From: Castellaniella sp049671645
GTDB taxonomy: Bacteria > Pseudomonadota > Gammaproteobacteria > Burkholderiales > Burkholderiaceae_B
Direction: 5' to 3'
Length of the DNA: 64,000 bases
NCBI RefSeq assembly: GCF_049671645.1
Contig: NZ_JBATVG010000019.1
Location: 62,001 to 126,000, forward strand
In this document: piece after piece, positions 28,491-37,199 of the stretch
How the letters are laid out: each line of letters begins with the position of its first letter
Position numbering within the stretch: position 1 is the first letter of the stretch
Made by a program: the position numbers and the translations under genes
Notes under the pieces: model-generated
The model's input: only the letters and a program-made list of their open reading frames with translations
Told to the model about the DNA's origin: nothing
Databases searched by the model: none

Positions 28491-30008
28491 CTATTCCCAG
28501 ACGGGCGGACTGCTGAGCAAGTCACCCGCCGGCCGGTCCCAGGACCAGTCCGCCGCCCCCACCCGGCATGGCGCCCGCAAGCGATGCGCCGGCCCCCAGG
28601 CGGTGGCCTCGATGGCGGCCTCGTAGGCTTCCTGCGGGGCCTGCCCCACGGCGGGCTCCGGCGTTTGAGACTCAGCCCCGGCGCTGCCATCGGAAGCCGC
28701 CGCTTGCGCATCATCGGCCGCCTCGGCGCCGGACGCCAGCAAGGCGGCCGTGCGGGCCAGCGATACCCGCCAGATGCTGCCGCGCAGCCGTTCCCGGCGC
28801 TGGATCAGGCCCTTCAACACGCAGGCCGCCATCCAGTAGCCGGTCGCCTGGTCCAGCGCCTGCACCGGCAGCGGGTCGGGCGCCCGGTCCGGGCCGCCGG
28901 ACCAGGCAATGCCCGTGCTCATCTGCACCAGGCTGTCGAATCCCCGGCGCATCCGCCAGGGCCCGGTCCAGCCCCAGGCATCCAGGCACACATCCACCAG
29001 GCCGGGACGGATCCGCTGACGGACATCCGCTCCCAGGTCCAGGCGGTCAAGGGCATCGGGCCGGTAGCCGTGCACCAGCACGTCGGCCCGCGCCAGCAAC
29101 CGTTCGAAGCGCGCGCGCCCGGCCGGATCGCGCAGGTCCAGCCAGGCGCAGCGCTTGCCCACCGTGACTTCCGGAACCATGCCGGGCTCTTGCCAGTCGG
29201 CCGGGTCCAGGCGCAGCACCTGGGCGCCGCAGGCCGCCAGGAAGCGGGTGGCCGCCGGCCCGGCCAGCACCCGGGTCAAGTCCAGCACTCGCAAGCCGGC
29301 CAAGGGACGAGCGGGATCGACGGGACGGCCCGAAGCATCCTCGAGCAGACCCGGCAATCCGCTCTCCGACGACGCCCATGTTCCGGCATCGCCGCCCGCG
29401 GCGCCAAGGCCCGCCGCCCATGGCATGCCCGCGCAGGACAAGCCATCGCGTCGATGCAGCAGCGGCTCCGCCGCCACGGCCAGGCCCTGGGGGTGGCGCC
29501 GCCACTGCGCCGGCGCGCGCAGGGCGGCGGCGCACGCCGCCTGATCCACCAGCGCCGTTTCCAGCGCCTCGGCGGCCCAGGCCCGCACCCGCGACTCAAC
29601 GGCGGCGCGGGCGGCGTCGGGCGGCAGGTCCAGCACCTGCAAGGCCCGTTGCCGATGGTGGGCGGCATTGGCATGGATGCGGATCCAGCCGTCCTGGGCA
29701 GCGTAGTCGCCGGTAACGGCGTCACGCACCTTGGGAACGTCCCAGCCCAGCGGCTGCAGGCTGGCGCCGAACCACCAGGATGCCAGGGGCCGGTCCAGCC
29801 GCACGAGCGGAGGACGGGCGGGATCGACCCAGCGGGCCAGCAGCATGGACGCCGCCCCGATGCTGGCGCAGGCCAGGTCCGTAACGGGGTAACGCGACGC
29901 CAGCATGCCCTGGCCTTCGATCCGGATGGCGCCGTCCGCCCAGGGTTCGTCCAGCGCGGCCAGGAAAGCGCGCAGGAAAAAGTCGGATGCGGCATTGTGG
30001 GGTGTCAT
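28491..30008 (-). CDS. CaiB/BaiF-type CoA-transferase-like protein with apparently swapped domains (505 aa)
   Basis: The second half is a normal family III start: PLAGLRVLDLTRVLAGPAATRFLAACGAQVLRLDP (from about residue 231) and a catalytic-type Asp in RRGFDSLVQMSTG. The first half, instead, looks like the small/C-terminal CaiB domain: GDYAAQDGWIRIHANAAHHRQRAL, then AEALETALVDQAACAAALRAP and WRRHPQG. The order is therefore inverted relative to a standard 390-430-aa enzyme such as the one at 14073-15251. ATG 30008 has GGAGGTGCGTCC just before it; the open frame to 30140 runs through repeat DNA. No pathway neighbour is evident, so the substrate is unknown. Confidence 0.75.
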   Translation of the reverse strand: MTPHNAASDFFLRAFLAALDEPWADGAIRIEGQGMLASRYPVTDLACASIGAASMLLARWVDPARPPLVRLDRPLASWWFGASLQPLGWDVPKVRDAVTGDYAAQDGWIRIHANAAHHRQRALQVLDLPPDAARAAVESRVRAWAAEALETALVDQAACAAALRAPAQWRRHPQGLAVAAEPLLHRRDGLSCAGMPWAAGLGAAGGDAGTWASSESGLPGLLEDASGRPVDPARPLAGLRVLDLTRVLAGPAATRFLAACGAQVLRLDPADWQEPGMVPEVTVGKRCAWLDLRDPAGRARFERLLARADVLVHGYRPDALDRLDLGADVRQRIRPGLVDVCLDAWGWTGPWRMRRGFDSLVQMSTGIAWSGGPDRAPDPLPVQALDQATGYWMAACVLKGLIQRRERLRGSIWRVSLARTAALLASGAEAADDAQAAASDGSAGAESQTPEPAVGQAPQEAYEAAIEATAWGPAHRLRAPCRVGAADWSWDRPAGDLLSSPPVWE

Positions 30009-30027
30009 GGACGCACCTCCTCTGTTG

Positions 30028-30216
30028 CTGCCCGCAGGGACTGCAGTGTGGCCAGGTCCCTCCACCTCACCGCTTGCAAGCGGTTCGGATTCGTCAGGCG
30101 CACTGCAGTCCGCAGTGGACTGCAGCGCGTCCATTCTCATCCACCTCGCCGCCTGCAGGCGGCTCGGATTAATCAGGCACGACGCAGTCCGCAGGGACTG
30201 CGCCGTGTCCAGATTA
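30028..30216. repeat. Imperfect 78-79-bp tandem repeat with internal palindromes (two copies plus a partial third)
   Basis: The block GCAG(T)GGACTGC recurs at 30034, 30112 and 30191, giving periods of 78 and 79 bp. Copies one and two share a TCCACCTC segment, a palindrome (CCGCTTGCAAGCGG or CCGCCTGCAGGCGG) and a TCGGATT..TCAGGC tail. The third copy is cut short and runs into the 3' end of dgt. The flanking CaiB-like and dgt genes are intact. It resembles a clustered REP-type element. Confidence 0.7.
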
Positions 30217-31341
30217 ATCCATGCGGAAGATCGCGTGGTGCTCGCGGATGGCGTAGCGATCGGTCATGCCGGCCACGTAGTCGGCGATGGCGCGCGCCTG
30301 GTCGACGGGGTCATCGCGCCGGTATTCATCGGCCAGCAGGCGGGGATCGTCCATGAAGGCGCCGAACAGATCCCGCACGACGCGGCGGGCCTTGTAGGTC
30401 ATGCGCATGACCTGAGCGTGACGGTACAGGTTGTTGAGCAGGAACTGCTTCAGGGCATCCGCCTGGGCCCGCAGCGCGTCGGAGAACGCCGCCAACGGCG
30501 CCGCCGCCCGCACGGCATCGACGCTATCGGGCTGCAGCCGGGCGATGTTCGCCGCCGTGGTCCGGGTCAGATCCAGCACCAGCGTGTTGATCATGGCGCG
30601 GATGACCTCGGACACCAGGCGCTTGCCTTCCACGTCGGGGTAGCGGCGCCGCACCTGTTCGTGGTGCGCCGCGAAGATGTCCAGATCCAGCAATTGCGAC
30701 ACGGTGATCAGGCCCGAGCGCAGGCCGTCATCGATGTCGTGGTTGTTGTAGGCGATCTCGTCGGCCAGATTGGTCAGTTGGGCTTCCAGGGACGGCTGGG
30801 TGCCATCCAGAAAGCGGGCGGCCACGGGCCCCAGCTGGCGGGCGTGGCGGCGTGAGCAATGCTTCAGGATGCCTTCGCGGGTCTCGAAACACAGGTTCAG
30901 GCCGTTGAAGGCCGCATAGCGTTCCTCCAGTTCGTCCACCACCCGCAGGCTTTGCAGATTGTGCTCGAAACCGCCCGCCGCCGGCGCGAATTCACGCAGG
31001 CAGGCGTTCAGTTCATCCTGGCCCGCATGGCCGAACGGCGTGTGTCCCAGGTCATGGGCCAGGGCGATGGCCTCGATCAGGTCTTCGTGCACGCCCAGGT
31101 TGCGCGCCAGGGTACGGGCGATCTGGGCGACTTCGATGCTGTGGGTCAGGCGGGTGCGGAACAGATCACCTTCGTGATTCAAAAAGACCTGGGTCTTGTA
31201 TTCCAGCCGCCGGAAGGCGGAGCAATGCACGATGCGGTCCCGGTCGCGCTGGAAGTCGCTGCGGCCCTGGGGGGGCGATTCCGGGTGCAGGCGCCCGCGC
31301 GTGGCTTCCGGATGGCAGGCATACGGGGCCAGCGTCGCCAT
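30214..31341 (-). CDS. dgt: Deoxyguanosinetriphosphate triphosphohydrolase-like protein
   Basis: A 375-aa HD-domain phosphohydrolase. The metal-binding residues are visible in LTHSIEVAQIARTLAR (first His) and ALAHDLGHTPFGHAGQDELN (His-Asp pair), and the N-terminal RDRIVHCSAFRRLEYKTQVF is the family block. It hydrolyses dNTPs to the nucleoside and triphosphate. The start lies 2 nt from the aroB stop, so it ends the aroK-aroB-dgt transcript, a common betaproteobacterial order. The last codons overlap the truncated third repeat copy. Confidence 0.93.
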   Translation of the reverse strand: MATLAPYACHPEATRGRLHPESPPQGRSDFQRDRDRIVHCSAFRRLEYKTQVFLNHEGDLFRTRLTHSIEVAQIARTLARNLGVHEDLIEAIALAHDLGHTPFGHAGQDELNACLREFAPAAGGFEHNLQSLRVVDELEERYAAFNGLNLCFETREGILKHCSRRHARQLGPVAARFLDGTQPSLEAQLTNLADEIAYNNHDIDDGLRSGLITVSQLLDLDIFAAHHEQVRRRYPDVEGKRLVSEVIRAMINTLVLDLTRTTAANIARLQPDSVDAVRAAAPLAAFSDALRAQADALKQFLLNNLYRHAQVMRMTYKARRVVRDLFGAFMDDPRLLADEYRRDDPVDQARAIADYVAGMTDRYAIREHHAIFRMD

Positions 31342-31343
31342 GA

Positions 31344-32423
31344 TCAGGCCCTCGCCCCGGCGGGCAGCATCGGACGGACCCGATCGTCGTCCACGGCCTG
31401 CACGCTGGCGCGGCCCAGTTCAGGCAGCAGCACATAGCGGATATGCCGTCCCTCGGTCTTCTTGTCCACCCGCATCAGGTCCAGCCAGCGGTCCGGCCCC
31501 AGGTCGGGCGCCTGCACGGGGCAGCCGATGGCCTGGACCAGCGCGCGGATGCGATCGACCACGGCAGCATCCAGGCCGCAGACCCGGGCGGAGAGTTCCG
31601 CCGCCATCACCATGCCGCAACCTACGGCCTCGCCGTGCAGCCAGCGACCGTAGCCCAGCCCGGATTCGATGGCGTGTCCGAAGGTGTGGCCGAAATTCAG
31701 GATGGCCCGCAGGCCGGATTCGCGCTCGTCCTGGGACACGACCCAGGCCTTCAGTTCGCAGGCGCGGCGCACGGCATATTCGATGGCGTCGTCGTCCAGG
31801 TCCCGCAGGGCCTGCACATGGGACTCGCACCAGGCGAAGAACGGCGCATCGGCGATCATGCCGTATTTGATCAGTTCGGCCAGGCCGGCGGAGATTTCCC
31901 GGGCAGGCAGCGTCGCCAGCACCCGGGTGTCGATTTCAACGGTTTGGGGCTGGTAGAAGGCGCCGATCATGTTCTTGCCCAGCGGGTGATTGATGGCGGT
32001 CTTGCCCCCGACCGAGGAATCGACCTGCGCCAGCAGCGTGGTCGGCACCTGGACGAAGCGCACGCCGCGCATGTAGCAGGCGGCGGCAAAGCCGCACATA
32101 TCGCCCACCACCCCGCCCCCCAGGGCGATCAGCACAGCCTTGCGATCCAGCCCCGCGCCCAGCAGCGCATCGAAAATACGATTCAGCGATTCCCAGGTCT
32201 TGAACTGTTCGCCATCCGGCAATTCGACCCAGCAGAGCGGCGCATCGATGCCGGCCAGCGCCGCGCGCACCTGATCGCCGTACAGACCGGCCACCGTGGT
32301 GTTGGTGACGACGGCCAGCGCCGTGGCGTCGGCCGGCAGACTGGCGGCCAGGGCGTCCAGCCGCCCGGGACCGATATGGATGGGGTAGCGCCCGCCTGGG
32401 GTCTCGACTTGAACAGTATGCAT
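31344..32423 (-). CDS. aroB: 3-dehydroquinate synthase
   Basis: A 359-aa enzyme of the shikimate pathway that converts DAHP to 3-dehydroquinate with NAD and a divalent metal. NAD-binding GGGVVGDMCGFAAACYMRG (about 95-113), LAQVDSSVGGKTAINH, the Lys/Glu segment AGLAELIKYG and the metal-ligand block NFGHTFGHAIE are intact. ATG 32423 has AGGA at proper spacing; the frame upstream overlaps aroK and is not used. It is 7 nt downstream of aroK. Confidence 0.97.
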   Translation of the reverse strand: MHTVQVETPGGRYPIHIGPGRLDALAASLPADATALAVVTNTTVAGLYGDQVRAALAGIDAPLCWVELPDGEQFKTWESLNRIFDALLGAGLDRKAVLIALGGGVVGDMCGFAAACYMRGVRFVQVPTTLLAQVDSSVGGKTAINHPLGKNMIGAFYQPQTVEIDTRVLATLPAREISAGLAELIKYGMIADAPFFAWCESHVQALRDLDDDAIEYAVRRACELKAWVVSQDERESGLRAILNFGHTFGHAIESGLGYGRWLHGEAVGCGMVMAAELSARVCGLDAAVVDRIRALVQAIGCPVQAPDLGPDRWLDLMRVDKKTEGRHIRYVLLPELGRASVQAVDDDRVRPMLPAGARA

Positions 32424-32430
32424 GGGGGTC

Positions 32431-33009
32431 CTAATGGGGAAGAGGGGCCGGCAACAGGGGCAGCAGACTGCGCACGACCTGGGAGACGGGCTGGTCCGCC
32501 GTATCCTGGCGGATGTCGGCCACACTGTCGTACAAGGGCTCGCGCTGGGTCAGCAGATCGGCGATGCGCTGGCGGGGATTGTCGGTGCGCAGCAGCGGCC
32601 GGTTGCGATCCCGCGCCACGCGCCGGTACAGCTCGTCCACGCTGGCGCACAGATAAACGACACAGCCGCGTTCGCGCAGCATCCTGCGGTTTTCCTCGGC
32701 CAGCACGGCGCCGCCGCCGGTGGCCAGCACCAGCCCCGGCACCCGGGTGTATTCATCCAGCAGGGCGGTTTCACGCCGACGGAAACCGGCCTCGCCCTCG
32801 ATGTCGAAAATGGTCGCCACACGCACCCCGCAGCGAGCCTCGATGGCATGGTCCAGATCGACGAATTCCCGACCCAGGGCGGCCGCCAGCTGGCGACCAA
32901 TGGTCGTCTTGCCCACCCCCATCATGCCCACCAGGAAGATCGGCGCGGCCGCGTCCTGGGCGGAGCCTGGTGCAATTGTGGTGGCGGTGGGAACGGATTC
33001 CATCGACAT
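32431..33009 (-). CDS. aroK: Shikimate kinase
   Basis: A 192-aa kinase that phosphorylates shikimate. Walker A GMMGVGKTT is at 28-36, the substrate Asp pair in FVDLDHAIE, the Arg in GFRRRE and the TGGGAV loop are present, and the lid has RNRPLL. A 20-residue low-similarity N-terminus precedes the fold. ATG 33009 is kept; ATG 33003 is equally possible, as neither has a strong ribosome site. It is divergent from the PBP1a gene across 176 nt. Confidence 0.96.
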   Translation of the reverse strand: MSMESVPTATTIAPGSAQDAAAPIFLVGMMGVGKTTIGRQLAAALGREFVDLDHAIEARCGVRVATIFDIEGEAGFRRRETALLDEYTRVPGLVLATGGGAVLAEENRRMLRERGCVVYLCASVDELYRRVARDRNRPLLRTDNPRQRIADLLTQREPLYDSVADIRQDTADQPVSQVVRSLLPLLPAPLPH

Positions 33010-33185
33010 GGGGATGCGGTGCGAGGTTGGTTTGCGTGTATTATCGCATTGGCTGATTCGCGGGCTCCGAGGCCCCCGATCCGGCGCCCCGGCGGCCGTT
33101 TCACATCCGCATTCGCAGCATCCGGTTACATAGACTCCGCTCCCGATCTCTGGTCTGCATCCGCCAGGCCTTACAATCGCCTCTG

Positions 33186-35627
33186 ATGAGAACCACCAAA
33201 ACTCCCACCAAGTCCAAGGCGCCTGCCCGTTCCTGGCTCACGCGCCTGGTCGTGAAGGCGCTTGTCCTCTGCGCCGGCCTGGGCGTCTGCGCGGCCTTGC
33301 TGCTTTCGCTGGCGCTGGCGCTGGCATGGCCCAATCTGCCCGACCTGCACGCCATGACCGATTACCGGCCCCGCGTGCCGCTGCGCATCTACACCGCCGA
33401 CAAGGTGCTGATCGGTGAATTCGGCGAAGAACGTCGCAATGTACTGCGTTTCGACGAAATTCCGGACATCATGAAGTCCGCCATCCTGGCGGCCGAAGAC
33501 GACCGTTTCTACCAGCACGGCGGCATCGACTGGGCCGGCGTGCTGCGCGCCGCCATCGCCAACATGGTGCACATGTCCAAGACCCAGGGCGCCAGCACCA
33601 TCACCATGCAGGTCGCCCGCAATTTCTACCTGTCGTCTGAAAAGACCTACACGCGGAAATTCTACGAACTGCTGCTGACCTTCAAGATCGAAGCCACCCT
33701 GACCAAGGACCAGATCCTGGATCTGTACATGAACCAGATCTTCCTGGGACACCGGGCCTACGGCTTCGCCGCCGCCAGTCGCACGTATTTCGGCAAGCAG
33801 CTGGCCGACATCACGCCGGCCGAGGCCGCCATGCTGGCCGGCATCCCCAAGGCCCCGTCGCGTTTCAACCCGATCTCGAACTTCGAACGCGCCAAGGCCC
33901 GCCAGGCCTACGTGCTGGGCCGCATGCGCAGCCTGGGCTATCTGAACGACGCCGAATACCAGCAGGCCAAGGACCAGCCCATCGTCGTCAAGTCGGCGGC
34001 GGGCACGCCTTCGGGCCGCTATCTGGTGCATGGCGAATATCCGGCCGAGCTGGCGCGCCAACTGCTGTACGGCGTCTATCAGGACGACATCTATTCGCGC
34101 GGCTTCAACATCTACACCACCATCGATTCCAAGGACCAGGAAGCCGCCTACGAATCCCTGCGCGCCGGGGTGCTGGATTACACCCGCCGGGCGCCCTACC
34201 CCGGCCCCGAGGAAACCATCGATCTGCCCGCCGGCATCGAAAACCAGCCCGAGGCCTTCAACGACATCCTGGACACCGTCCAGGAAAAATACCCGGACAA
34301 CGGCGACCTGCTGACCGGCATCGTGCTGTCGGCCAGCCCGACCGAGGTCAAGGTCGCCCGCAGCCCCACCGACATCATCACCATCGCCGACAAACGCGCC
34401 CTGCGGGTCGTCGCCCGCGGCCTGACGGCCAACGCCAAAGGCGCCGTGCGCATCGAGCGCGGATCCGTGGTCTACGTCCACAAACAGGACGACTATTGGG
34501 AACTGCTGAACAAACCCAGCATCCAGGCCGCCCTGGTGTCGCTGCGGTCCCAGGACGGCGGCGTGGTCGCCATGGTGGGGGGGTTCGACTTCGAAGAAGG
34601 CAAATTCAACCGGGTGACACAGGCCTGGCGCCAGCCCGGGTCCTCGTTCAAGCCCTTCATCTACGCCTCCGCCCTGGAACGCGGCCTGACGCCGGCCACG
34701 CAGATCTCCGACGAGCCTTTTTCCCTGACGGCCGAACAGACCGGCTCCAAGGCCTGGAACCCCAAGAACTACGGCCGTTCCTACGAACCGATGCTGACCA
34801 TGCGCCAGGGTTTGTACAAATCCAAGAACATGGTGTCCATCCGCATCATGCAGGCGGTCGGTCCCCAGTACGTGCAGGACTACATCACGCGGTTCGGCTT
34901 TGACCGGTCCCGCCAGCCGGCCGTGCTGCCGCTGGCGCTGGGCGCAGGCAGCGTCACGCCTCTGCAATTGGCCGGCGGCTACGCCGTGTTCTCCAACGGC
35001 GGCTACCGCGTGCCGCCCTATCTGATCGACCATGTGACCGACAGCAGCGGCAAGGTCATCATGCGGGCCCGTCCGACCATTGCCGGCGACACGCTGGCCC
35101 GGGTCATCGACCCGCGCACCGCTTACGTCATGGACGACATGCTGCGCGGCGTGGCGACCGTGGGTACGGGCGCGCGCGCCCACCGCGAACTGAAGCGCAA
35201 CGACATCGGCGGCAAGACAGGCACCACCAACGATTCCCAGGACGCCTGGTTCGCGGGCTTCACGCCAAAACTGGTGGCCGTGGCCTGGATGGGCTTCGAT
35301 CAGCCCAAATCCATGGGCCAGGGGGAAACCGGGGGCGGCGCCGCGCTGCCGATCTGGGCAGGCTACATGCGCACGGCTCTGGCCGGCCAGCCGGAAATTC
35401 CGCCCGGCCCCATGCCCAGCGGCCTGACCCGCACCGATGGCGACTTCTATTTCTCCGAATTCCCGCCCGGCATCGCGATTGCGCGCGTCGGCCTGCCCGC
35501 CCCGGGCGACCCTGCCCCGGGCGCTCCGGCGCCCGGCCAGGATGGAATCGGCGCCTTGCTGGACCAGTTGCACGGTCAGAACGACAACGAGGCCGCCGTT
35601 CCCCAACCCGTCCGTGTCCCCTTCTGA
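33186..35627 (+). CDS. mrcA: Penicillin-binding protein 1A (bifunctional peptidoglycan synthase)
   Basis: An 813-aa class A PBP. A membrane anchor lies at about 20-48. The glycosyltransferase domain shows AAEDDRFYQHGGID (catalytic Glu), GASTITMQVARNFYL and the YMNQIFLGHRAYGFAAAS block. The transpeptidase has SSFK with Ser486, SKN (YKSKNMVSIR) and KTGTTND. It polymerises and cross-links peptidoglycan in the periplasm. The C-terminus is Pro/Gly-rich (APGDPAPGAPAPGQDG). The stop overlaps the lptM start by one base. Confidence 0.96.
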   Translation: MRTTKTPTKSKAPARSWLTRLVVKALVLCAGLGVCAALLLSLALALAWPNLPDLHAMTDYRPRVPLRIYTADKVLIGEFGEERRNVLRFDEIPDIMKSAILAAEDDRFYQHGGIDWAGVLRAAIANMVHMSKTQGASTITMQVARNFYLSSEKTYTRKFYELLLTFKIEATLTKDQILDLYMNQIFLGHRAYGFAAASRTYFGKQLADITPAEAAMLAGIPKAPSRFNPISNFERAKARQAYVLGRMRSLGYLNDAEYQQAKDQPIVVKSAAGTPSGRYLVHGEYPAELARQLLYGVYQDDIYSRGFNIYTTIDSKDQEAAYESLRAGVLDYTRRAPYPGPEETIDLPAGIENQPEAFNDILDTVQEKYPDNGDLLTGIVLSASPTEVKVARSPTDIITIADKRALRVVARGLTANAKGAVRIERGSVVYVHKQDDYWELLNKPSIQAALVSLRSQDGGVVAMVGGFDFEEGKFNRVTQAWRQPGSSFKPFIYASALERGLTPATQISDEPFSLTAEQTGSKAWNPKNYGRSYEPMLTMRQGLYKSKNMVSIRIMQAVGPQYVQDYITRFGFDRSRQPAVLPLALGAGSVTPLQLAGGYAVFSNGGYRVPPYLIDHVTDSSGKVIMRARPTIAGDTLARVIDPRTAYVMDDMLRGVATVGTGARAHRELKRNDIGGKTGTTNDSQDAWFAGFTPKLVAVAWMGFDQPKSMGQGETGGGAALPIWAGYMRTALAGQPEIPPGPMPSGLTRTDGDFYFSEFPPGIAIARVGLPAPGDPAPGAPAPGQDGIGALLDQLHGQNDNEAAVPQPVRVPF

Positions 35628-35803
35628 TGACAATCCGAACCCATACCCGTTTCTCCGCGGGCCTGGCGGGCGCCTGCGTGGCGTTGCTGCTGGCCGGCTG
35701 CGGCATGAAAGGCCCGCTCAAGCCCGCCACCCCACCCCCGCCCGCTGACGCGACCCTGGTCGCGCCCCCCACCGTCACTCCCGCCACCACACCCAAGCCC
35801 TGA
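35627..35803 (+). CDS. lptM: Small outer-membrane lipoprotein LptM (YifL-type)
   Basis: A 58-aa protein too short for many gene finders. It has a basic N-terminus, a hydrophobic stretch (GLAGACVALLLAGC) with the lipobox LAGC and Cys25, and directly after it the LptM signature CGMKGPLKP. The rest is Pro/Thr-rich. Known LptM proteins assist assembly of the LptDE lipopolysaccharide translocon. It overlaps the PBP1a stop (TGATG) and ends 8 nt before lysA, the usual lptM-lysA linkage. Confidence 0.9.
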   Translation: MTIRTHTRFSAGLAGACVALLLAGCGMKGPLKPATPPPPADATLVAPPTVTPATTPKP

Positions 35804-35811
35804 TTGCGCCC

Positions 35812-37083
35812 ATGACCGCTGCCCCTCATTTCCCGATCCGGGACGGTATCCTGCATGCAGAAAACCTGCCGCTGACCGACCTGGCTGACCGCTACGGCAG
35901 CCCCCTCTACGTCTATTCCCGCGCCGCGCTGCAAGAAGCCTGGCACCGCTACGAAACGGCCATCGCCGGACGCGACGCGCTGATCTGCTATGGGGTCAAG
36001 GCCAATTCCAACCTGGCCGTGCTGCATGAATTCCAGCAACTGGGGGCTGGATTCGACATCGTCTCGGGCGGCGAGCTGGCCCGCGTGCTGGCGGCGGGCG
36101 CCGCCCCCGACCGCATCGTGTTCTCCGGCGTGGGCAAACAAGGCTGGGAAATCCGCAAGGCATTGGCCGCCGGCATCAAATGCTTCAATGTCGAATCGGC
36201 CGCCGAGCTCGAACGCCTGGCCGATATCGCCCAGGAAATGGGCGTGTGCGCCCCGGTATCGCTGCGGGTGAACCCGGACGTGGACGCCAGGACCCACCCC
36301 TATATTTCCACCGGCCTGAAAGAAAACAAGTTCGGCATCGACATCCGGAAAGCCCCCGCCCTGTACCGCCAGGCACGGCAGATGCCCGGGCTGAAGATCG
36401 TCGGCGTGGATTGCCACATCGGATCGCAGATCACCGAGATCAGCCCCTACCTGGATGCCCTGGACAAACTGCTGGCCCTGATCGATGTCCTCGCCGCCGA
36501 TGGCATCACGCTGCGCCACCTGGACCTGGGCGGCGGCCTGGGCATCCGCTACACCGACGAAACCCCGCCGCATCCCGCCGAACTGCTCAATCCCGTGTTC
36601 GCAGCCCTGCAGGCACGCGGCCTGGACTACCTGCAGGTGATCCTGGAACCGGGCCGTTCGCTGGTGGGCAACGCCGGCGTGCTGCTGACCCGGGTGGAAT
36701 ACCTGAAGCACAACGAGGCCCGCAATTTCGCCATCGTGGATGCCGCCATGAACGACCTGATGCGTCCCGCGCTGTACCAGGCCTGGCACGACGTGGCCCC
36801 GGTGCAGCCGCGCACAGGCACCCGCACGGACACCTACGACATCGTCGGGCCGATCTGCGAAAGCGGCGACTGGCTGGCCAAAGACCGCTCCTTGCCGCTG
36901 GAACAAGGCGATCTGCTGGCCATCCACTCGGCCGGCGCCTATGGCTTTTCCATGTCCAGCCAATACAACACGCGGCCCCGGGCGGCCGAAGTGCTGGTCG
37001 ACGGATCGCAGCACTGGCTGATCCGCCCGCGCGAATCGGTCCAGGATCTCTACGCCCACGAACGCATCCCGCCGCGCTCCTGA
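35812..37083 (+). CDS. lysA: Diaminopimelate decarboxylase
   Basis: A 423-aa PLP enzyme (fold type III) that makes L-lysine from meso-diaminopimelate. Lys63 in CYGVKANSN binds PLP, HIGSQI and GGGLGIRY hold the phosphate, EPGRSLVGNAG follows, and the C-terminal CESGDWLAKDR carries the active-site Cys from the partner subunit. It is translationally close to lptM (8 nt). Confidence 0.97.
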   Translation: MTAAPHFPIRDGILHAENLPLTDLADRYGSPLYVYSRAALQEAWHRYETAIAGRDALICYGVKANSNLAVLHEFQQLGAGFDIVSGGELARVLAAGAAPDRIVFSGVGKQGWEIRKALAAGIKCFNVESAAELERLADIAQEMGVCAPVSLRVNPDVDARTHPYISTGLKENKFGIDIRKAPALYRQARQMPGLKIVGVDCHIGSQITEISPYLDALDKLLALIDVLAADGITLRHLDLGGGLGIRYTDETPPHPAELLNPVFAALQARGLDYLQVILEPGRSLVGNAGVLLTRVEYLKHNEARNFAIVDAAMNDLMRPALYQAWHDVAPVQPRTGTRTDTYDIVGPICESGDWLAKDRSLPLEQGDLLAIHSAGAYGFSMSSQYNTRPRAAEVLVDGSQHWLIRPRESVQDLYAHERIPPRS

Positions 37084-37199
37084 ATGCGCGGCGACGGGGC
37101 GGCCTAAAATCCGCATGCGCTTTGTCGTAAAACGCATATCGCTGTAACCTATCCGAAGATCGGCAAGATTGCAGTTTCCTGTCCTCATCGACCCGCTGC

